Assembly: GCF_003752585.1 (NCBI RefSeq)
Contig: NZ_RKHR01000006.1
Coordinates: 1-64,000 of the forward strand
Source: Sinobacterium caligoides
GTDB lineage: Bacteria; Pseudomonadota; Gammaproteobacteria; Pseudomonadales; Sinobacteriaceae
Length of the DNA: 64,000 bases
Reading direction: 5' to 3'
How positions within the stretch are numbered: the stretch's first letter is position 1; every line of letters begins with the position of its first letter. A program made the translations under genes and the position numbers. The notes under the pieces are model-generated. The model searched no databases. It saw only the letters and a list, made by a program, of their open reading frames with translations, and was not told where the DNA came from. This document shows, piece by piece, positions 45,905 to 55,932 of this stretch.

Positions 45905-47719
45905 CTACTGTTTATCGACCGATGGAGGCACCACGCGCAATACCTCCTCTATCGTCGTCAGCCCGGCGGCGACCTTCTGTGCGCCACTCAAGCGCAGTGT
46001 GCGCATGCCTTCGCGCATTGCCTGCTCACTGAGCTTTTTCAAGTCGGTATCACTGCGAATATGTTCGCGCACCTGATCGGATATCACCAAGATCTCATAT
46101 ATTCCCTGCCGACCGCGGAAGCCGGTATGGCGACACTCGTCACAGCCCTTCGCCGTGAAGATATGTGCCGGTGGTGCCACTCGCCACGGTGCTGTCAACG
46201 CCGTCCAGGCCAAACTGTCGACCGGGACCTGCTCTTTGCAATGTGGACACAGCGTACGCACCAACCGCTGCGCCATGACGCCGTTCAAACTTGCTCGCAA
46301 CAGGTAGGCCGGCACACCGATCTCCAGCAACCGGGTCACCGCACTAGGCGCATCATTGGTATGCAGCGTCGACAACATCAAGTGTCCCGTCAGCGCCGCC
46401 TGTGTCGCCATCTCAGCAGTCTCGGCGTCGCGAATCTCACCGACCATAATCACGTCGGGATCCTGGCGCAACAGCGCGCGCACCCCGGTGGCAAAGTCTA
46501 GGTCGATATTGGCGTTAACCTGCATCTGATTAAACATCGGCTCGATCATCTCGATCGGGTCCTCAATGGTACACAGGTTCACCTCATCACTCGCCAACCG
46601 GCGCAGACTGCTATATAGCGTTGTCGTCTTACCCGAGCCCGTAGGACCCGTCACAAGGATGATGCCATTAGGGCTGGCCAGCAATCGCTGCCAGCGATTA
46701 AGGTCTTCCTTTAATAAGCCCAGTTCATCGAAGCCCTGGTTGAGCACCGTCGGATCGAAAATACGCATCACCAACTTTTCACCGAACGCCGTCGGCAGCG
46801 TCGATAAACGCAGCTCAACCTCGCCGGCATCGGGTCGGCGCGTCTTCAAACGCCCATCCTGCGGTCGACGCTTCTCAGCCACATCGAGACGCCCCAGTAT
46901 CTTAATACGACTAATCACCGCCGTCGTCACCTGCGCCGGAAACTCATAGATCGTATGTAGCACGCCATCGATGCGAAAACGCACCTTACCCCTCTCCCGT
47001 CGCGGCTCGATGTGAATATCGCTGGCACGCTGATTGAAGGCGTAGCCCAGTAGCCAGTCGACAATATTGACGATATGTTCGTCATTGGCATCGGGGTCTT
47101 TCATCTGCCCCAGTTCCAACATCGCCTCGAGGTTGGTCAAACCCGCAGCCTGCCCTGCCTCGCTACTGGCGCCGCTAATCGAGCGAGCAAGAGTATAGAA
47201 CTCGACCTGGTATTTTTTAATATCGGCAGGATCGACGATGACACGGCGAATGTTGCGGCTAGTAACATGACTGAGGTCGGCCTCCCAGCTATTGACCCAG
47301 GGCTGCGCCGAGGCGACCACGACCTCATCACTGTCGACAGCTAGCGCTAATATCTGGTGACGACTCGCGAAAGCGTATGACATCACCGCGCTGACCGCCG
47401 CAACATCAATCTTGAGCGGGTCGATCCTCATGCAAGGCTGACCCGACTGCTCCGACAGCCACTGCAACATACAGCTAACATCGATCTTCTTATGCTTTTT
47501 TGTTTGGTCACTCAGTTGCTGTGATGCGATAAAATTAATCGGGTGCATCGCCGCCTGTTCAGCACTACGCGACGCCATCACCAGCCGCCCGTGATCGCGC
47601 TCCGACAGCTGACCGGACGCCAACAAGCCGTCGAGTAACGAGCGTAGATCGACAATACGACCGTCAGCGGAGTACCGTAATGTTTCTGTCACATTGTTTG
47701 CTTTCACTCGCAGCCCCAC
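45905..47719 (-). CDS. GspE/PilB-family secretion ATPase, orphan
   Basis: A 604-residue hexameric ATPase of the type II secretion/type IV pilus family. It has an N-terminal GspE-N domain (about 60-200), Walker A GPTGSGKTT (K364), an Asp box NLCTIEDPIE, Walker B PDVIMVGEIRD, a His box TLHTND, and a four-Cys zinc motif (C491/C494, C526/C529). Such ATPases usually sit in gsp or pil operons, but none flank it. The start is uncertain between GTG 47719 and GTG 47707. It may serve pili or secretion genes elsewhere. Confidence 0.9.
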   Translation of the reverse strand: MGLRVKANNVTETLRYSADGRIVDLRSLLDGLLASGQLSERDHGRLVMASRSAEQAAMHPINFIASQQLSDQTKKHKKIDVSCMLQWLSEQSGQPCMRIDPLKIDVAAVSAVMSYAFASRHQILALAVDSDEVVVASAQPWVNSWEADLSHVTSRNIRRVIVDPADIKKYQVEFYTLARSISGASSEAGQAAGLTNLEAMLELGQMKDPDANDEHIVNIVDWLLGYAFNQRASDIHIEPRRERGKVRFRIDGVLHTIYEFPAQVTTAVISRIKILGRLDVAEKRRPQDGRLKTRRPDAGEVELRLSTLPTAFGEKLVMRIFDPTVLNQGFDELGLLKEDLNRWQRLLASPNGIILVTGPTGSGKTTTLYSSLRRLASDEVNLCTIEDPIEMIEPMFNQMQVNANIDLDFATGVRALLRQDPDVIMVGEIRDAETAEMATQAALTGHLMLSTLHTNDAPSAVTRLLEIGVPAYLLRASLNGVMAQRLVRTLCPHCKEQVPVDSLAWTALTAPWRVAPPAHIFTAKGCDECRHTGFRGRQGIYEILVISDQVREHIRSDTDLKKLSEQAMREGMRTLRLSGAQKVAAGLTTIEEVLRVVPPSVDKQ

Positions 47720-47808
47720 ACTTAAGGTTTATAATCATTCGCTTAAAACTATCAACAGCCGTTTACTTAGCGCCAGCTAACCGCCCAATATTACAGCCAG
47801 ATGACAGA

Positions 47809-47826
47809 CTGTCACAATGCTGTAAC
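47809..47826 (+). promoter_or_regulatory. Pho box upstream of DUF47-pit
   Basis: CTGTCAC-AATG-CTGTAAC: two 7-bp direct repeats with a 4-bp spacer, fitting the PhoB box (CTGTCAT repeats at 11-bp period). A -10-like GACAAT follows ~10 bp later (47837-47842), the usual PhoB-promoter geometry. It is 72 bp before the DUF47 start. Phosphate-starvation control of the pair is inferred. Confidence 0.75.
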
Positions 47827-47898
47827 ATTTGTGCCCGACAATAGGCCGATTAACGCACACTCTGCATTTTTCGCTTCCAATAACATCGGAGCCCCACA

Positions 47899-48576
47899 AT
47901 GGTCAGCATCCCCTTTGGTAACATGTTTGGTCAATCACCGATCAAGCCTATTCAGCGCCATATGATCAAAGCACAAGCTTGTGCCGCTCAGCTCGAACAC
48001 TTTATCGCCGCCGTACTGGTCAGTGATTGGGAGCAGGCCGCCAAGCAGCAGAACCAGATTAGCATTCTAGAGAATGAAGCCGATGACATGAAGCGTTCAA
48101 TTCGCTTACATCTGCCAAAGAACCTCTTTCTGCCCGTACCGCGCTCTGACTTACTAGAGCTGGTCACCATGCAGGACAAGATTGCCAACAACGCCAAGGA
48201 CATCGCCGGCCTCATGCTCGGGCGCGAGATGGAGATCCCTCAGGCGATTAAAGCAGCCATGGAAAGCTATGTTAAAAAGGCCATCGCTACCTCGGCGCAG
48301 GCGGTCAAGGCCATCGACGAGCTCGATAAACTGCTCGATACCGGCTTCAGTGGCCGTGAACTTGAGACTGTCGAAGCGCTAATCAGCGAACTAGATCGCC
48401 TCGAGACTGAGACCGACGAACTCGAGGTCGCCATTCGCGCCAGCTTGTTCAAGGTAGAGAATGACCTCCCTCCCATCGGTGTCATGTTTCTCTACAAAAT
48501 CATTGAGCTAATCGGCGACCTCGCCGATTCCTCGCAGCGTGTCGGCGCCCGACTTCAAATCCTAATTGCCCGTTAA
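47899..48576 (+). CDS. DUF47 (TIGR00153) Pit accessory protein
   Basis: A 225-residue all-helical PhoU-like protein (DUF47/TIGR00153). The features are MFGQSPIKPIQRHMIKAQ at the N-terminus, acidic helix ENEADDMKRSIRLHLPKN, and ELDRLETETDELEVAIRASLF. Family members are encoded beside Pit transporters and are thought to modulate them. It is 18 bp upstream of pit with GGAG before the ATG. The Pho box is immediately upstream. Confidence 0.92.
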   Translation: MVSIPFGNMFGQSPIKPIQRHMIKAQACAAQLEHFIAAVLVSDWEQAAKQQNQISILENEADDMKRSIRLHLPKNLFLPVPRSDLLELVTMQDKIANNAKDIAGLMLGREMEIPQAIKAAMESYVKKAIATSAQAVKAIDELDKLLDTGFSGRELETVEALISELDRLETETDELEVAIRASLFKVENDLPPIGVMFLYKIIELIGDLADSSQRVGARLQILIAR

Positions 48577-48594
48577 TCAACAGAGTTTACCACC

Positions 48595-49872
48595 ATGGAT
48601 ATTATCGCTAACTACGGTACGATTCTTCTTACCCTCGCCTGTGTATTTGGCTTCTTTATGGCTTGGGGGGTCGGTGCTAACGACGTCGCCAACGCAATGG
48701 GCACCTCGGTAGGCTCGAAGGCACTCACCGTCAAACAGGCGATTATGATCGCCATCGTCTTCGAATTTGCCGGCGCCTACCTGGCCGGTGGTGAAGTCAC
48801 CTCGACTATTCGCAAGGGCATCATCGATCCCGCCATCCTAACCGGCAGCCCTGAGCTATTAGTCTACGGCATGTTGGCCGCACTGCTGGCCGCCGGCACC
48901 TGGCTGTTCATCGCCTCCATGATGGGCTGGCCGGTCTCCACCACCCACTCTATCGTCGGCGCCATCGTTGGCTTCGCCGCCGCCGGTATCGGCGTCGATG
49001 CCGTCAACTGGGGTAAGGTCGGTCACGTGGTGGCCAGCTGGGTCGTCTCACCGGTGCTCGCCGGTACCATCTCCTTCGCCCTGTTCAAGAGTGTGCAACG
49101 ACTGATTCTCGACACCAAAGACCCCTTCGGCAATGCCAAGCGCTATGTGCCAGTCTACATGTTCTTTGTCGGCTTCATGATCGCTATGGTAACCATGATC
49201 AAGGGCCTGAAGCACGTTTTCAAAGATATGGGCATCAGCCTTAGCTTCGCGCAAGATGTCGGCATCGCCGCCATCGCCGGTGTTGTCGTTGCCTGTATCG
49301 GCGCCATCCTGCTCAGTAAGATCAAGCGTGACGAGAATGCCAGCAACCAGAATCGCTTCGAGAATGTCGAGCGCGTTTTCGCGGTACTGATGATTTTCAC
49401 CGCCTGCGCCATGGCTTTTGCTCACGGCTCTAACGATGTGGCCAACGCCGTCGGCCCGATTGCCGCTATCTGGGGTGTCATCTCCAGCGGCGGTGCCGTG
49501 CTATCGAAAACCGCCATGCCGAGCTGGATCCTACTGCTCGGAGGCGCCGGTATCGTCGTCGGTCTCGCCACCTACGGCTTCAAGGTGATGGCTACCATCG
49601 GCAAGAAGATCACCGAGCTGACACCGAGCCGCGGCTTTGCCGCCGAACTCGCCGCCGCCACCACAGTAGTACTGGCCTCGGCCACAGGTCTGCCAATCTC
49701 TACTACCCACACCCTCGTCGGTGCCGTGCTCGGTGTCGGTCTGGCGCGAGGCATCGGCGCACTCAATTTGCGCGTAATCTCCTCGATCTTCATGTCCTGG
49801 ATCATTACCCTGCCCGCCGGTGCAGGTCTGTCGATTGTCTTCTTCTTCATGTTCAAGGGCATGTTTGGCTAG
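48595..49872 (+). CDS. Inorganic phosphate transporter, Pit family
   Basis: A 425-residue polytopic transporter with the duplicated PHO4 signature: GANDVANAMGTSVGSKAL (residues about 27-44) and AHGSNDVANAVGPIAAI (about 278-294). It is proton- or sodium-coupled phosphate uptake in the family. It is co-transcribed with DUF47 and ends at a strong terminator. A Pho box ahead of the pair suggests starvation control rather than constitutive expression. Confidence 0.93.
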   Translation: MDIIANYGTILLTLACVFGFFMAWGVGANDVANAMGTSVGSKALTVKQAIMIAIVFEFAGAYLAGGEVTSTIRKGIIDPAILTGSPELLVYGMLAALLAAGTWLFIASMMGWPVSTTHSIVGAIVGFAAAGIGVDAVNWGKVGHVVASWVVSPVLAGTISFALFKSVQRLILDTKDPFGNAKRYVPVYMFFVGFMIAMVTMIKGLKHVFKDMGISLSFAQDVGIAAIAGVVVACIGAILLSKIKRDENASNQNRFENVERVFAVLMIFTACAMAFAHGSNDVANAVGPIAAIWGVISSGGAVLSKTAMPSWILLLGGAGIVVGLATYGFKVMATIGKKITELTPSRGFAAELAAATTVVLASATGLPISTTHTLVGAVLGVGLARGIGALNLRVISSIFMSWIITLPAGAGLSIVFFFMFKGMFG

Positions 49873-49897
49873 ACTCTAGCCGACCACCACCAAGATC

Positions 49898-49930
49898 AGA
49901 CGCTAGCCGTGAGGCTAGCGTCTTTTTTTT
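49898..49930 (+). terminator. Terminator after pit
   Basis: Perfect 11-bp arms AGACGCTAGCC / GGCTAGCGTCT, loop GTGA, then a run of T. It lies 25 bp after the pit stop. Confidence 0.94.
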
Positions 49931-50036
49931 GCCCCTCAACTCTGTCAAGATAAACAGTCGCTAGCACTGACGACGGCCCGGACCCGCTGTGGCCGCCTCT
50001 GCTGAAACGCTTCGATAATCAGGTCGTGATAATACC

Positions 50037-51377
50037 GTGAACTCTAGCTCGCCACAGCAAGGCCCCCGCGACGACAATCAGCTTTTTGTCGATCAATTCC
50101 GTCAATCCTCGCCCTACATCCGCATGCACCGCGGCAAGACCTTTGTCATCAGTTGTAGTGGCGAGGTCGTCGACAGCCCAGCTTTCAGGCACATCGTGCA
50201 CGACATCGCACTACTGAACACCTTGGGCATTCGACTTATTCTCGTTCACGGCGCCCGACCGCAGGTCGAGGAGCGCCTAGCGCTGCGCAACATTACCACA
50301 CGACTACACAACAACCTGCGCATCACCGACCACCAAACGATTCAGGCGGTGACCGATGCCGCAGGTCATCTGCGCTGCCAAATCGAGGCCATGCTGTCGT
50401 TGGGGCTGCCCGATTCGCCGATGCAGGGCGCCAGCATTCGCGTCGCCAGTGGCAATTTTGTCACCGCAAAACCCATCGGCATCCGCGACGGCATCGACTT
50501 TCTTTACACCGGCTGCGTCCGGCGCATTGACACTGAGTCGATCGGCCGGTTGCTTGACGATGACTGCATCATCCTCATCCCCCCCATCGGCTATTCCCCC
50601 ACCGGCGAAGTATTCAACATGGCCGCCGTTGAGCTCGCGACGCAAACAGCGATCGCAGTTAACGCCGACAAGCTGATATTCCTCGACGACATGCACGACA
50701 TCGTCGATGACGGCGGCCAGCTCATCGCTCAACTATCGACGCAAGAGGCCGAACAGTTACGTAGCCTCAGCACCCTCTGCGACGAGCAGAAAAACATCAT
50801 TGACGCCGCGATCAGAGCCAGTCGTCACGGCATCGAGCGTGTGCATATGATCAGTAGCCGAGTCGATGGCACGCTGTTGCGCGAGCTCTTTATCCGCGAC
50901 GGTTGCGGCACCCTAATCTATGCCGATTACTATGACACCCTTCGTGCCGCCGATATCAACGATGTCGGCGGTATCCTCAACCTAATTCAGCCCCTCGAAG
51001 AGCAGGGCGTGCTGGTCAGACGCTCACGCGAGCACCTCGAAACCGAAATCGAGCAGTTCATCGTCATCGAACGCGACGGCATGGTCATCGGCTGTGCCGC
51101 TCTCTACGATTATCCTGACGAGGCGATGGCAGAGCTCGCCTGCGTCGTCGTGCATCCCGATTATCGTGGTGGTGATCGCGGCGAACAACTGCTCAACAAG
51201 GTCGTCGAGTGCGCCAAGCAGCGCACAATCAGCCGGCTGTTCGTATTGACCACACAGACGGCGCACTGGTTCATCGAGCAGGGCTTCCTGCCTGGCGACG
51301 CCGACGACCTGCCGCAGCAGAAACAACAGCTCTACAACTACCAACGCAACTCGAAGGTATTCGTACGCAACCTCTAA
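50037..51377 (+). CDS. argA: Amino-acid N-acetyltransferase (N-acetylglutamate synthase)
   Basis: Commits glutamate to arginine synthesis by N-acetylation and is arginine-inhibited in the family. An N-terminal amino-acid-kinase domain (about 25-290; RMHRGKTFVISCSGEVVDSP, LILVHGARPQVEERL) is fused to a C-terminal GNAT domain (about 300-446; CVVVHPDYRGGDRGEQLL). The length of 446 matches ArgA (443). The start is GTG 50037, with a distant AGGT. It is near pit, an adjacency remembered from P. aeruginosa. Confidence 0.95.
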   Translation: MNSSSPQQGPRDDNQLFVDQFRQSSPYIRMHRGKTFVISCSGEVVDSPAFRHIVHDIALLNTLGIRLILVHGARPQVEERLALRNITTRLHNNLRITDHQTIQAVTDAAGHLRCQIEAMLSLGLPDSPMQGASIRVASGNFVTAKPIGIRDGIDFLYTGCVRRIDTESIGRLLDDDCIILIPPIGYSPTGEVFNMAAVELATQTAIAVNADKLIFLDDMHDIVDDGGQLIAQLSTQEAEQLRSLSTLCDEQKNIIDAAIRASRHGIERVHMISSRVDGTLLRELFIRDGCGTLIYADYYDTLRAADINDVGGILNLIQPLEEQGVLVRRSREHLETEIEQFIVIERDGMVIGCAALYDYPDEAMAELACVVVHPDYRGGDRGEQLLNKVVECAKQRTISRLFVLTTQTAHWFIEQGFLPGDADDLPQQKQQLYNYQRNSKVFVRNL

Positions 51378-51499
51378 GCGCATCCTGCTCTCCACGCCAG
51401 AGACGACAGCTTACCCGCCGCTGTGCTACCCTAGGCCGCAAAATCACCGCCTAGCGGAGCACATGCTGGGCTGTCAGACTGACTATAAAGGTAATCACC

Positions 51500-53344
51500 A
51501 TGCCCGTTTATCGCTCAAAGACCTCCACCGCAGGCCGTAATATGGCTGGCGCTCGCTCCCTGTGGCGCGCCACCGGCATGAAGGACGACGACTTTCAAAA
51601 GCCAATCATCGCCGTCGCCAACTCCTTCACCCAGTTCGTCCCCGGCCACGTACACCTGAAAGACATGGGCCAACTGGTGGCGCGCGAGATCGAAAAATTT
51701 GGCGGTGTCGCCAAGGAATTCAACACTATCGCCGTCGATGATGGCATCGCGATGGGTCACGATGGCATGCTCTATTCGCTGCCTTCACGTGACATCATTG
51801 CCGACTCTGTCGAATACATGGTCAACGCTCACTGCGCCGACGCCATTGTCTGTATCTCCAACTGTGACAAGATCACCCCGGGCATGCTCAATGCCTCAAT
51901 GCGCCTCAACATCCCCGTCATCTTCGTCTCCGGTGGCCCGATGGAAGCTGGCAAGACCAAGCTCTCCGAGCACAAACTCGATCTCGTCGATGCCATGGTG
52001 ATGGCCGCCACCGACGACGCCACCGACGAAGAGGTCGCCGAGGTCGAGCGCAGCGCTTGCCCGACCTGCGGTTCCTGTTCTGGTATGTTCACCGCCAATT
52101 CGATGAACTGCCTCACCGAAGCCCTGGGCCTTAGCCTACCCGGTAACGGCAGTATGCTAGCGACACACAGCGATCGTGAACAGCTGTTCAAGCGCGCCGG
52201 CAAGGAGATCGTCAGAATCACCAAGCAATACTACGAGCAGGATGACGACAGCGTACTACCCCGCTCGATCGCCAGTATTAAGGCCTTCGAGAATGCGATG
52301 AGTCTCGACATCGCCATGGGCGGCTCCACTAACACCATCCTGCACCTCCTCGCCGCAGCACAAGAAGGCAACATCGACTTCGGCATGGACGATATCGACG
52401 CCCTGAGTCGCAGGATTCCACAGCTGTGCAAGGTGGCCCCCAACACCCCTGAATATCATATGGAAGACGTGCATCGCGCCGGCGGCGTCTTCTCCATCCT
52501 CGGTGAACTCGATCGTGCCGGCCTACTGCATACCGACATCCCCACCGTGCACAGCAGCAGCCTAGCCGAGGCCCTCGAACAGTGGGACATCATTCGCAGC
52601 GAAGACGACGACGTACTCGAGTTCTTCAAGGCCGGCCCCGCTGGCATACCGACTCAGACTGCGTTCAGTCAGTCAACTCGTTGGTCGAGCCTAGATGGCA
52701 ACCGTGAGAGCGGCTGTATCCGCAACCTCGAGAATGCCTTCAGTTTAGAGGGCGGCCTCGCCGTACTGAAGGGTAACATCGCCCTCGACGGCTGCGTCGT
52801 CAAGACCTCCGGTGTCGATGAAAGCATCTGGGTGTTCGAAGGCCCCGCCTATATCTGCGAGAGCCAGGACCAAGCCGTCGCCGACATCCTCGACGACAAG
52901 GTAAAAGCGGGCGACGTCGTAATCATCCGCTACGAGGGGCCGCGCGGCGGCCCGGGCATGCAGGAGATGCTCTACCCAACTTCTTACCTTAAGTCGAAAG
53001 GGCTGGGCAAAGCTTGCGCGCTACTGACCGACGGCCGTTTCTCCGGCGGTACCTCAGGCCTCTCCATCGGTCACTGCTCACCAGAAGCCGCTGCTGGCGG
53101 CGCCATCGGATTGATTGAGCACGGCGACTTGATCAAGATTAATATCCCCGAACGCTCGATCAACGTCGACCTCAGCGATGCCGAGCTCGACGCTCGCCGC
53201 GCCGCCATGGACGCCAAAGGTAAGCAGGGCTGGAAGCCACGCGAAGAACGCCCGCGCAAGGTATCAGCAGCCCTGAAGGTCTACGCCAAGATGGTCACCA
53301 GCGCCGACAAAGGTGCGGTACGAGACTTGTCTCTGCTCGACTAG
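51500..53344 (+). CDS. ilvD: Dihydroxy-acid dehydratase
   Basis: An iron-sulfur enzyme of branched-chain amino-acid synthesis. It has the typical N-terminus [16 protein letters not shown], cluster cysteines in [10 protein letters not shown] and [19 protein letters not shown], and the C-terminal [16 protein letters not shown]. The length of 614 is near E. coli (616). AAGG lies 8 bases before the ATG. It ends at a terminator. Confidence 0.97.
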   Translation: MPVYRSKTSTAGRNMAGARSLWRATGMKDDDFQKPIIAVANSFTQFVPGHVHLKDMGQLVAREIEKFGGVAKEFNTIAVDDGIAMGHDGMLYSLPSRDIIADSVEYMVNAHCADAIVCISNCDKITPGMLNASMRLNIPVIFVSGGPMEAGKTKLSEHKLDLVDAMVMAATDDATDEEVAEVERSACPTCGSCSGMFTANSMNCLTEALGLSLPGNGSMLATHSDREQLFKRAGKEIVRITKQYYEQDDDSVLPRSIASIKAFENAMSLDIAMGGSTNTILHLLAAAQEGNIDFGMDDIDALSRRIPQLCKVAPNTPEYHMEDVHRAGGVFSILGELDRAGLLHTDIPTVHSSSLAEALEQWDIIRSEDDDVLEFFKAGPAGIPTQTAFSQSTRWSSLDGNRESGCIRNLENAFSLEGGLAVLKGNIALDGCVVKTSGVDESIWVFEGPAYICESQDQAVADILDDKVKAGDVVIIRYEGPRGGPGMQEMLYPTSYLKSKGLGKACALLTDGRFSGGTSGLSIGHCSPEAAAGGAIGLIEHGDLIKINIPERSINVDLSDAELDARRAAMDAKGKQGWKPREERPRKVSAALKVYAKMVTSADKGAVRDLSLLD

Positions 53345-53370
53345 CAGATCCCATAAGCAATGAATAAGAA

Positions 53371-53392
53371 AGGGGCTACGGCCTCTTTTTTT
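53371..53392 (+). terminator. Terminator after ilvD
   Basis: Arms AGGGGC / GCCTCT (one G-T pair), loop TACG, then seven T. It lies 26 bp after the ilvD stop. Confidence 0.7.
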
Positions 53393-53426
53393 GTGCTCCC
53401 AAATACTATCCGGACGCCTTTCTTAC

Positions 53427-53464
53427 GTGCACAAAAAAGGCGATGGGGTTACCATCGCCTTTTA
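53427..53464 (-). terminator. Terminator of the TonB2 operon
   Basis: Perfect 12-bp arms AAAAGGCGATGG / CCATCGCCTTTT around GGTTA. On the minus strand it ends in six T, ~70 bp past the stop of the last operon gene. It can also serve the plus strand. Confidence 0.9.
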
Positions 53465-53533
53465 ACTATCATCTTCAAGAGCACCTTTAGCTACCGCATG
53501 ATAACGATAGCCTTTGGCTAATACATGGATCGA

Positions 53534-54892
53534 TTATCCCATGTCTTCCTGCAGCGAAGCTCTACGACCGATCTCAGTATCGAGGTACTTCAACCACTGC
53601 TCACGCATCTTGCTGCTGCGTTTGTCGGTGATGCTTTCGAACACCTTACGCGCCTCGGTAAGCTTGTTTTGGTTGAACAGCGCCATTCCCAACACGACCT
53701 GCGTATTATCCTTGCGCTTAATGCCCCCTTTCTTGATCGCCTTGCGGGCAGCATCAGCCGCCTTGCCGTACTGATCATCGTCGAGATAGACGTTGGCTAG
53801 GCGCGCCCAGTTTTCACCTTTAGGTGACAATTGAGCAGCCTTCTCCATCACAGGAATCGCCTTGTCGACCTCCTGAGCAGCGCGATAGGCGGTACCAAGG
53901 ACTTCGTAGTTCTTGGCAGTCGCCTCGATCTTCTTCTCCTTGAGCCCCTTATCTAGCACTTTCGCCGCCTTATACGGTACATCGGCACCGAGGAACAAAT
54001 AGGCCATATTGAGCAGATCTTGCTGCTTCGCCAACATATTCGCCGTATAAGCTGCCTCAAGCGCGATCAGCTGACGCTTCTCGTTATTGAGCTCGCTATA
54101 GATGCCCGAAAGCTGGACGAGATAGTCCTTCTTCGGCCAGCGACGGGTCAATTCCTCGAGCACCCAGGCGACCTTCTTCATGTCACCCTTCTCGTAGTAC
54201 AGCACGCGCATCAGCAGGTACCAATTCTCTTTGGCCTCCTTGCCTTTCGCCCGCGTGATACGCATCGCCTCTTCGATCTGGCTCAATGCCTTGTCGTACT
54301 TTTTAGTCTGGTAGTAACCCTGGGCCAATAACACCCGCGCATTGGCGTTGTCCTTAGCCATCGGATCGACTCGGAACCAGTCTTCCAATGTGCTGATGGC
54401 GCGCTTATAGTCTTCGGTGACGAAGTACAGCTGCCCCATCTGGTACTTGGTTTGATATTCCATCTGCAGCGGAATATCCGGCGACTGTGCCAAGACGTTA
54501 CGGTAGGCCTCGAGTACCTTCTTGTAATTTTCCTGACTGTAATAAACGAACGAGTAGAAATTCCACATCGTCGCCTTCTCATAGCCATTCATCTTGCCGG
54601 AGTTAGCCTTAATATCGTTCAACACCTTCAGTGCGTCGTTGAACTGCTCTGCCTCAGAATACTCCTGGGCCTTCTCGAGCTTCTTGTAGATCTTGGCACT
54701 GATCGCCGGCGTCTTACGCGTCTTCTCAGTGCTCTTCTTTTTCTCTTCAGCAGCAGCCTGACCCAGGCTGCCCTGGTAGCCCATCTCCTGCAAGACCACC
54801 GGGCTGGCGACTTGCAGCAGTGTCAACACCGCTCCAGCCGCCGCAAGACGCGCCAACGGTCGCACTGGATTGCAACATTTTCGTGTATTCAT
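53534..54892 (-). CDS. TPR-repeat protein of the TonB2 operon
   Basis: A 452-residue exported TPR protein. A hydrophobic N-terminus (about residues 13-32) acts as a signal, a Lys/Glu-rich stretch follows, then about eight TPR-like helix pairs from residue 70 (for example LSQIEEAMRI, AYTANMLAKQQDLLNMAY, ARLANVYLDDDQYGKAAD). It is the last gene of the operon, 12 bp after tonB. Vibrio TonB2 operons end with a similar TPR gene (remembered VC1543), implicated in TonB2 function. Confidence 0.88.
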   Translation of the reverse strand: MNTRKCCNPVRPLARLAAAGAVLTLLQVASPVVLQEMGYQGSLGQAAAEEKKKSTEKTRKTPAISAKIYKKLEKAQEYSEAEQFNDALKVLNDIKANSGKMNGYEKATMWNFYSFVYYSQENYKKVLEAYRNVLAQSPDIPLQMEYQTKYQMGQLYFVTEDYKRAISTLEDWFRVDPMAKDNANARVLLAQGYYQTKKYDKALSQIEEAMRITRAKGKEAKENWYLLMRVLYYEKGDMKKVAWVLEELTRRWPKKDYLVQLSGIYSELNNEKRQLIALEAAYTANMLAKQQDLLNMAYLFLGADVPYKAAKVLDKGLKEKKIEATAKNYEVLGTAYRAAQEVDKAIPVMEKAAQLSPKGENWARLANVYLDDDQYGKAADAARKAIKKGGIKRKDNTQVVLGMALFNQNKLTEARKVFESITDKRSSKMREQWLKYLDTEIGRRASLQEDMG

Positions 54893-54904
54893 CTGCTATA
54901 CCCG

Positions 54905-55510
54905 TTATTTCGCCAGTTGGTAGGTGAACTTGTTACGCACACCCGGTACATCTTGTGCCACACCATCGATAACGCGGGGCTTGTACTTGAACTTCAGCGC
55001 CGCCTTCACCGAGGCACGGTTGAAGATGCTGCCCGGCTGGCAGTCCACCGGGATCGGATCGCGGATGGAACCGTTCTTGGTCACCGTATATTCGACGATA
55101 CAGTAGCCCTCAGTACCACGCGACGCGGCACGGCGCGGATAAATAGGCTGCACCTTGACGATCGGTAGAAACTCACCGTCAACATCAGTTATACCAGCCG
55201 CACTGATTTGCACATCAGCCTTTGGCGTAAAGCCCATGTTCATCCCCCCTACATCGACGTCAAAGTCCTCAATCTCAGGGCTCTCCATCTCGGGTGGCGG
55301 TGTCTCTGGGTCTTCCGGCTTATCGGGTTTGACCTCTTTGCTTCGTGGGTCAATCTCGGTATCCGGCATGTCGATCGAAGCGATCTTAGTCGGTGCCGAG
55401 TCATCGACCGGCCGATCGGAGAACTCGATCAACGAGTACATGATAACGAAGAGACCGGCGGTAACCAGCGCGCCAAATAGGCCGCCTATTAGTAAACGTA
55501 CTAGGCTCAT
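54905..55510 (-). CDS. tonB: TonB2-type energy transducer
   Basis: A 201-residue TonB. It has an N-terminal membrane helix (about 7-28, GGLFGALVTAGLFVIMYSLI), a short Pro/Glu linker (KPDKPEDPETPPPEME) and a C-terminal domain with YPRRAASRGTEGYCIVEYTV and AALKFKYKPRV. Unlike TonB1, the linker is short, as in TonB2 proteins. It transmits proton-motive force from ExbB/ExbD to outer-membrane receptors. It is followed by the TPR gene. Confidence 0.92.
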   Translation of the reverse strand: MSLVRLLIGGLFGALVTAGLFVIMYSLIEFSDRPVDDSAPTKIASIDMPDTEIDPRSKEVKPDKPEDPETPPPEMESPEIEDFDVDVGGMNMGFTPKADVQISAAGITDVDGEFLPIVKVQPIYPRRAASRGTEGYCIVEYTVTKNGSIRDPIPVDCQPGSIFNRASVKAALKFKYKPRVIDGVAQDVPGVRNKFTYQLAK

Positions 55511-55512
55511 AG

Positions 55513-55920
55513 CTAGTTACCCTCCGCTGCGAGTACGATGTCAACAACACCGGCCTGCTTCGCCGCATCGACGACTAGGGCAAACATCTCGGCAGTCGAC
55601 GACTTATCAGCCTGTACTACCACCGCACCCTTCGGGTTCTCGGCGTGCATACGTTCGATGATCGCTTTGACAAAGCGCTTGTCGATTTCTTTTTTATCAA
55701 TCCAGATCTTATCGCCCTGGGTGATCGCGATTAAAATATTTTGGTTCTTAACCAGGTCGCGGGTTTCCGCGACCGGCCGTTCGACATCGACACCGGGCTC
55801 TTTGATAAACGAGGCGGTGACGATGAAAAAGATCAGCATGATAAAGACAACGTCCAACATTGGCGTTAAATCAATCTGCTGCTCTGGCTCGGGCTTGCGA
55901 GCCGAAACGGACTTAGGCAT
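55513..55920 (-). CDS. exbD: ExbD-family biopolymer transporter
   Basis: A 135-residue proton-channel subunit: one membrane helix with the channel Asp (DLTPMLDVVFIMLIFFIVTA, D23) and a periplasmic domain ending VDIVLAAEGN. It works with ExbB and TtpC. It sits 12 bp after exbB and 2 bp before tonB. Confidence 0.93.
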   Translation of the reverse strand: MPKSVSARKPEPEQQIDLTPMLDVVFIMLIFFIVTASFIKEPGVDVERPVAETRDLVKNQNILIAITQGDKIWIDKKEIDKRFVKAIIERMHAENPKGAVVVQADKSSTAEMFALVVDAAKQAGVVDIVLAAEGN

Positions 55921-55932
55921 GAGAGAACTCCC

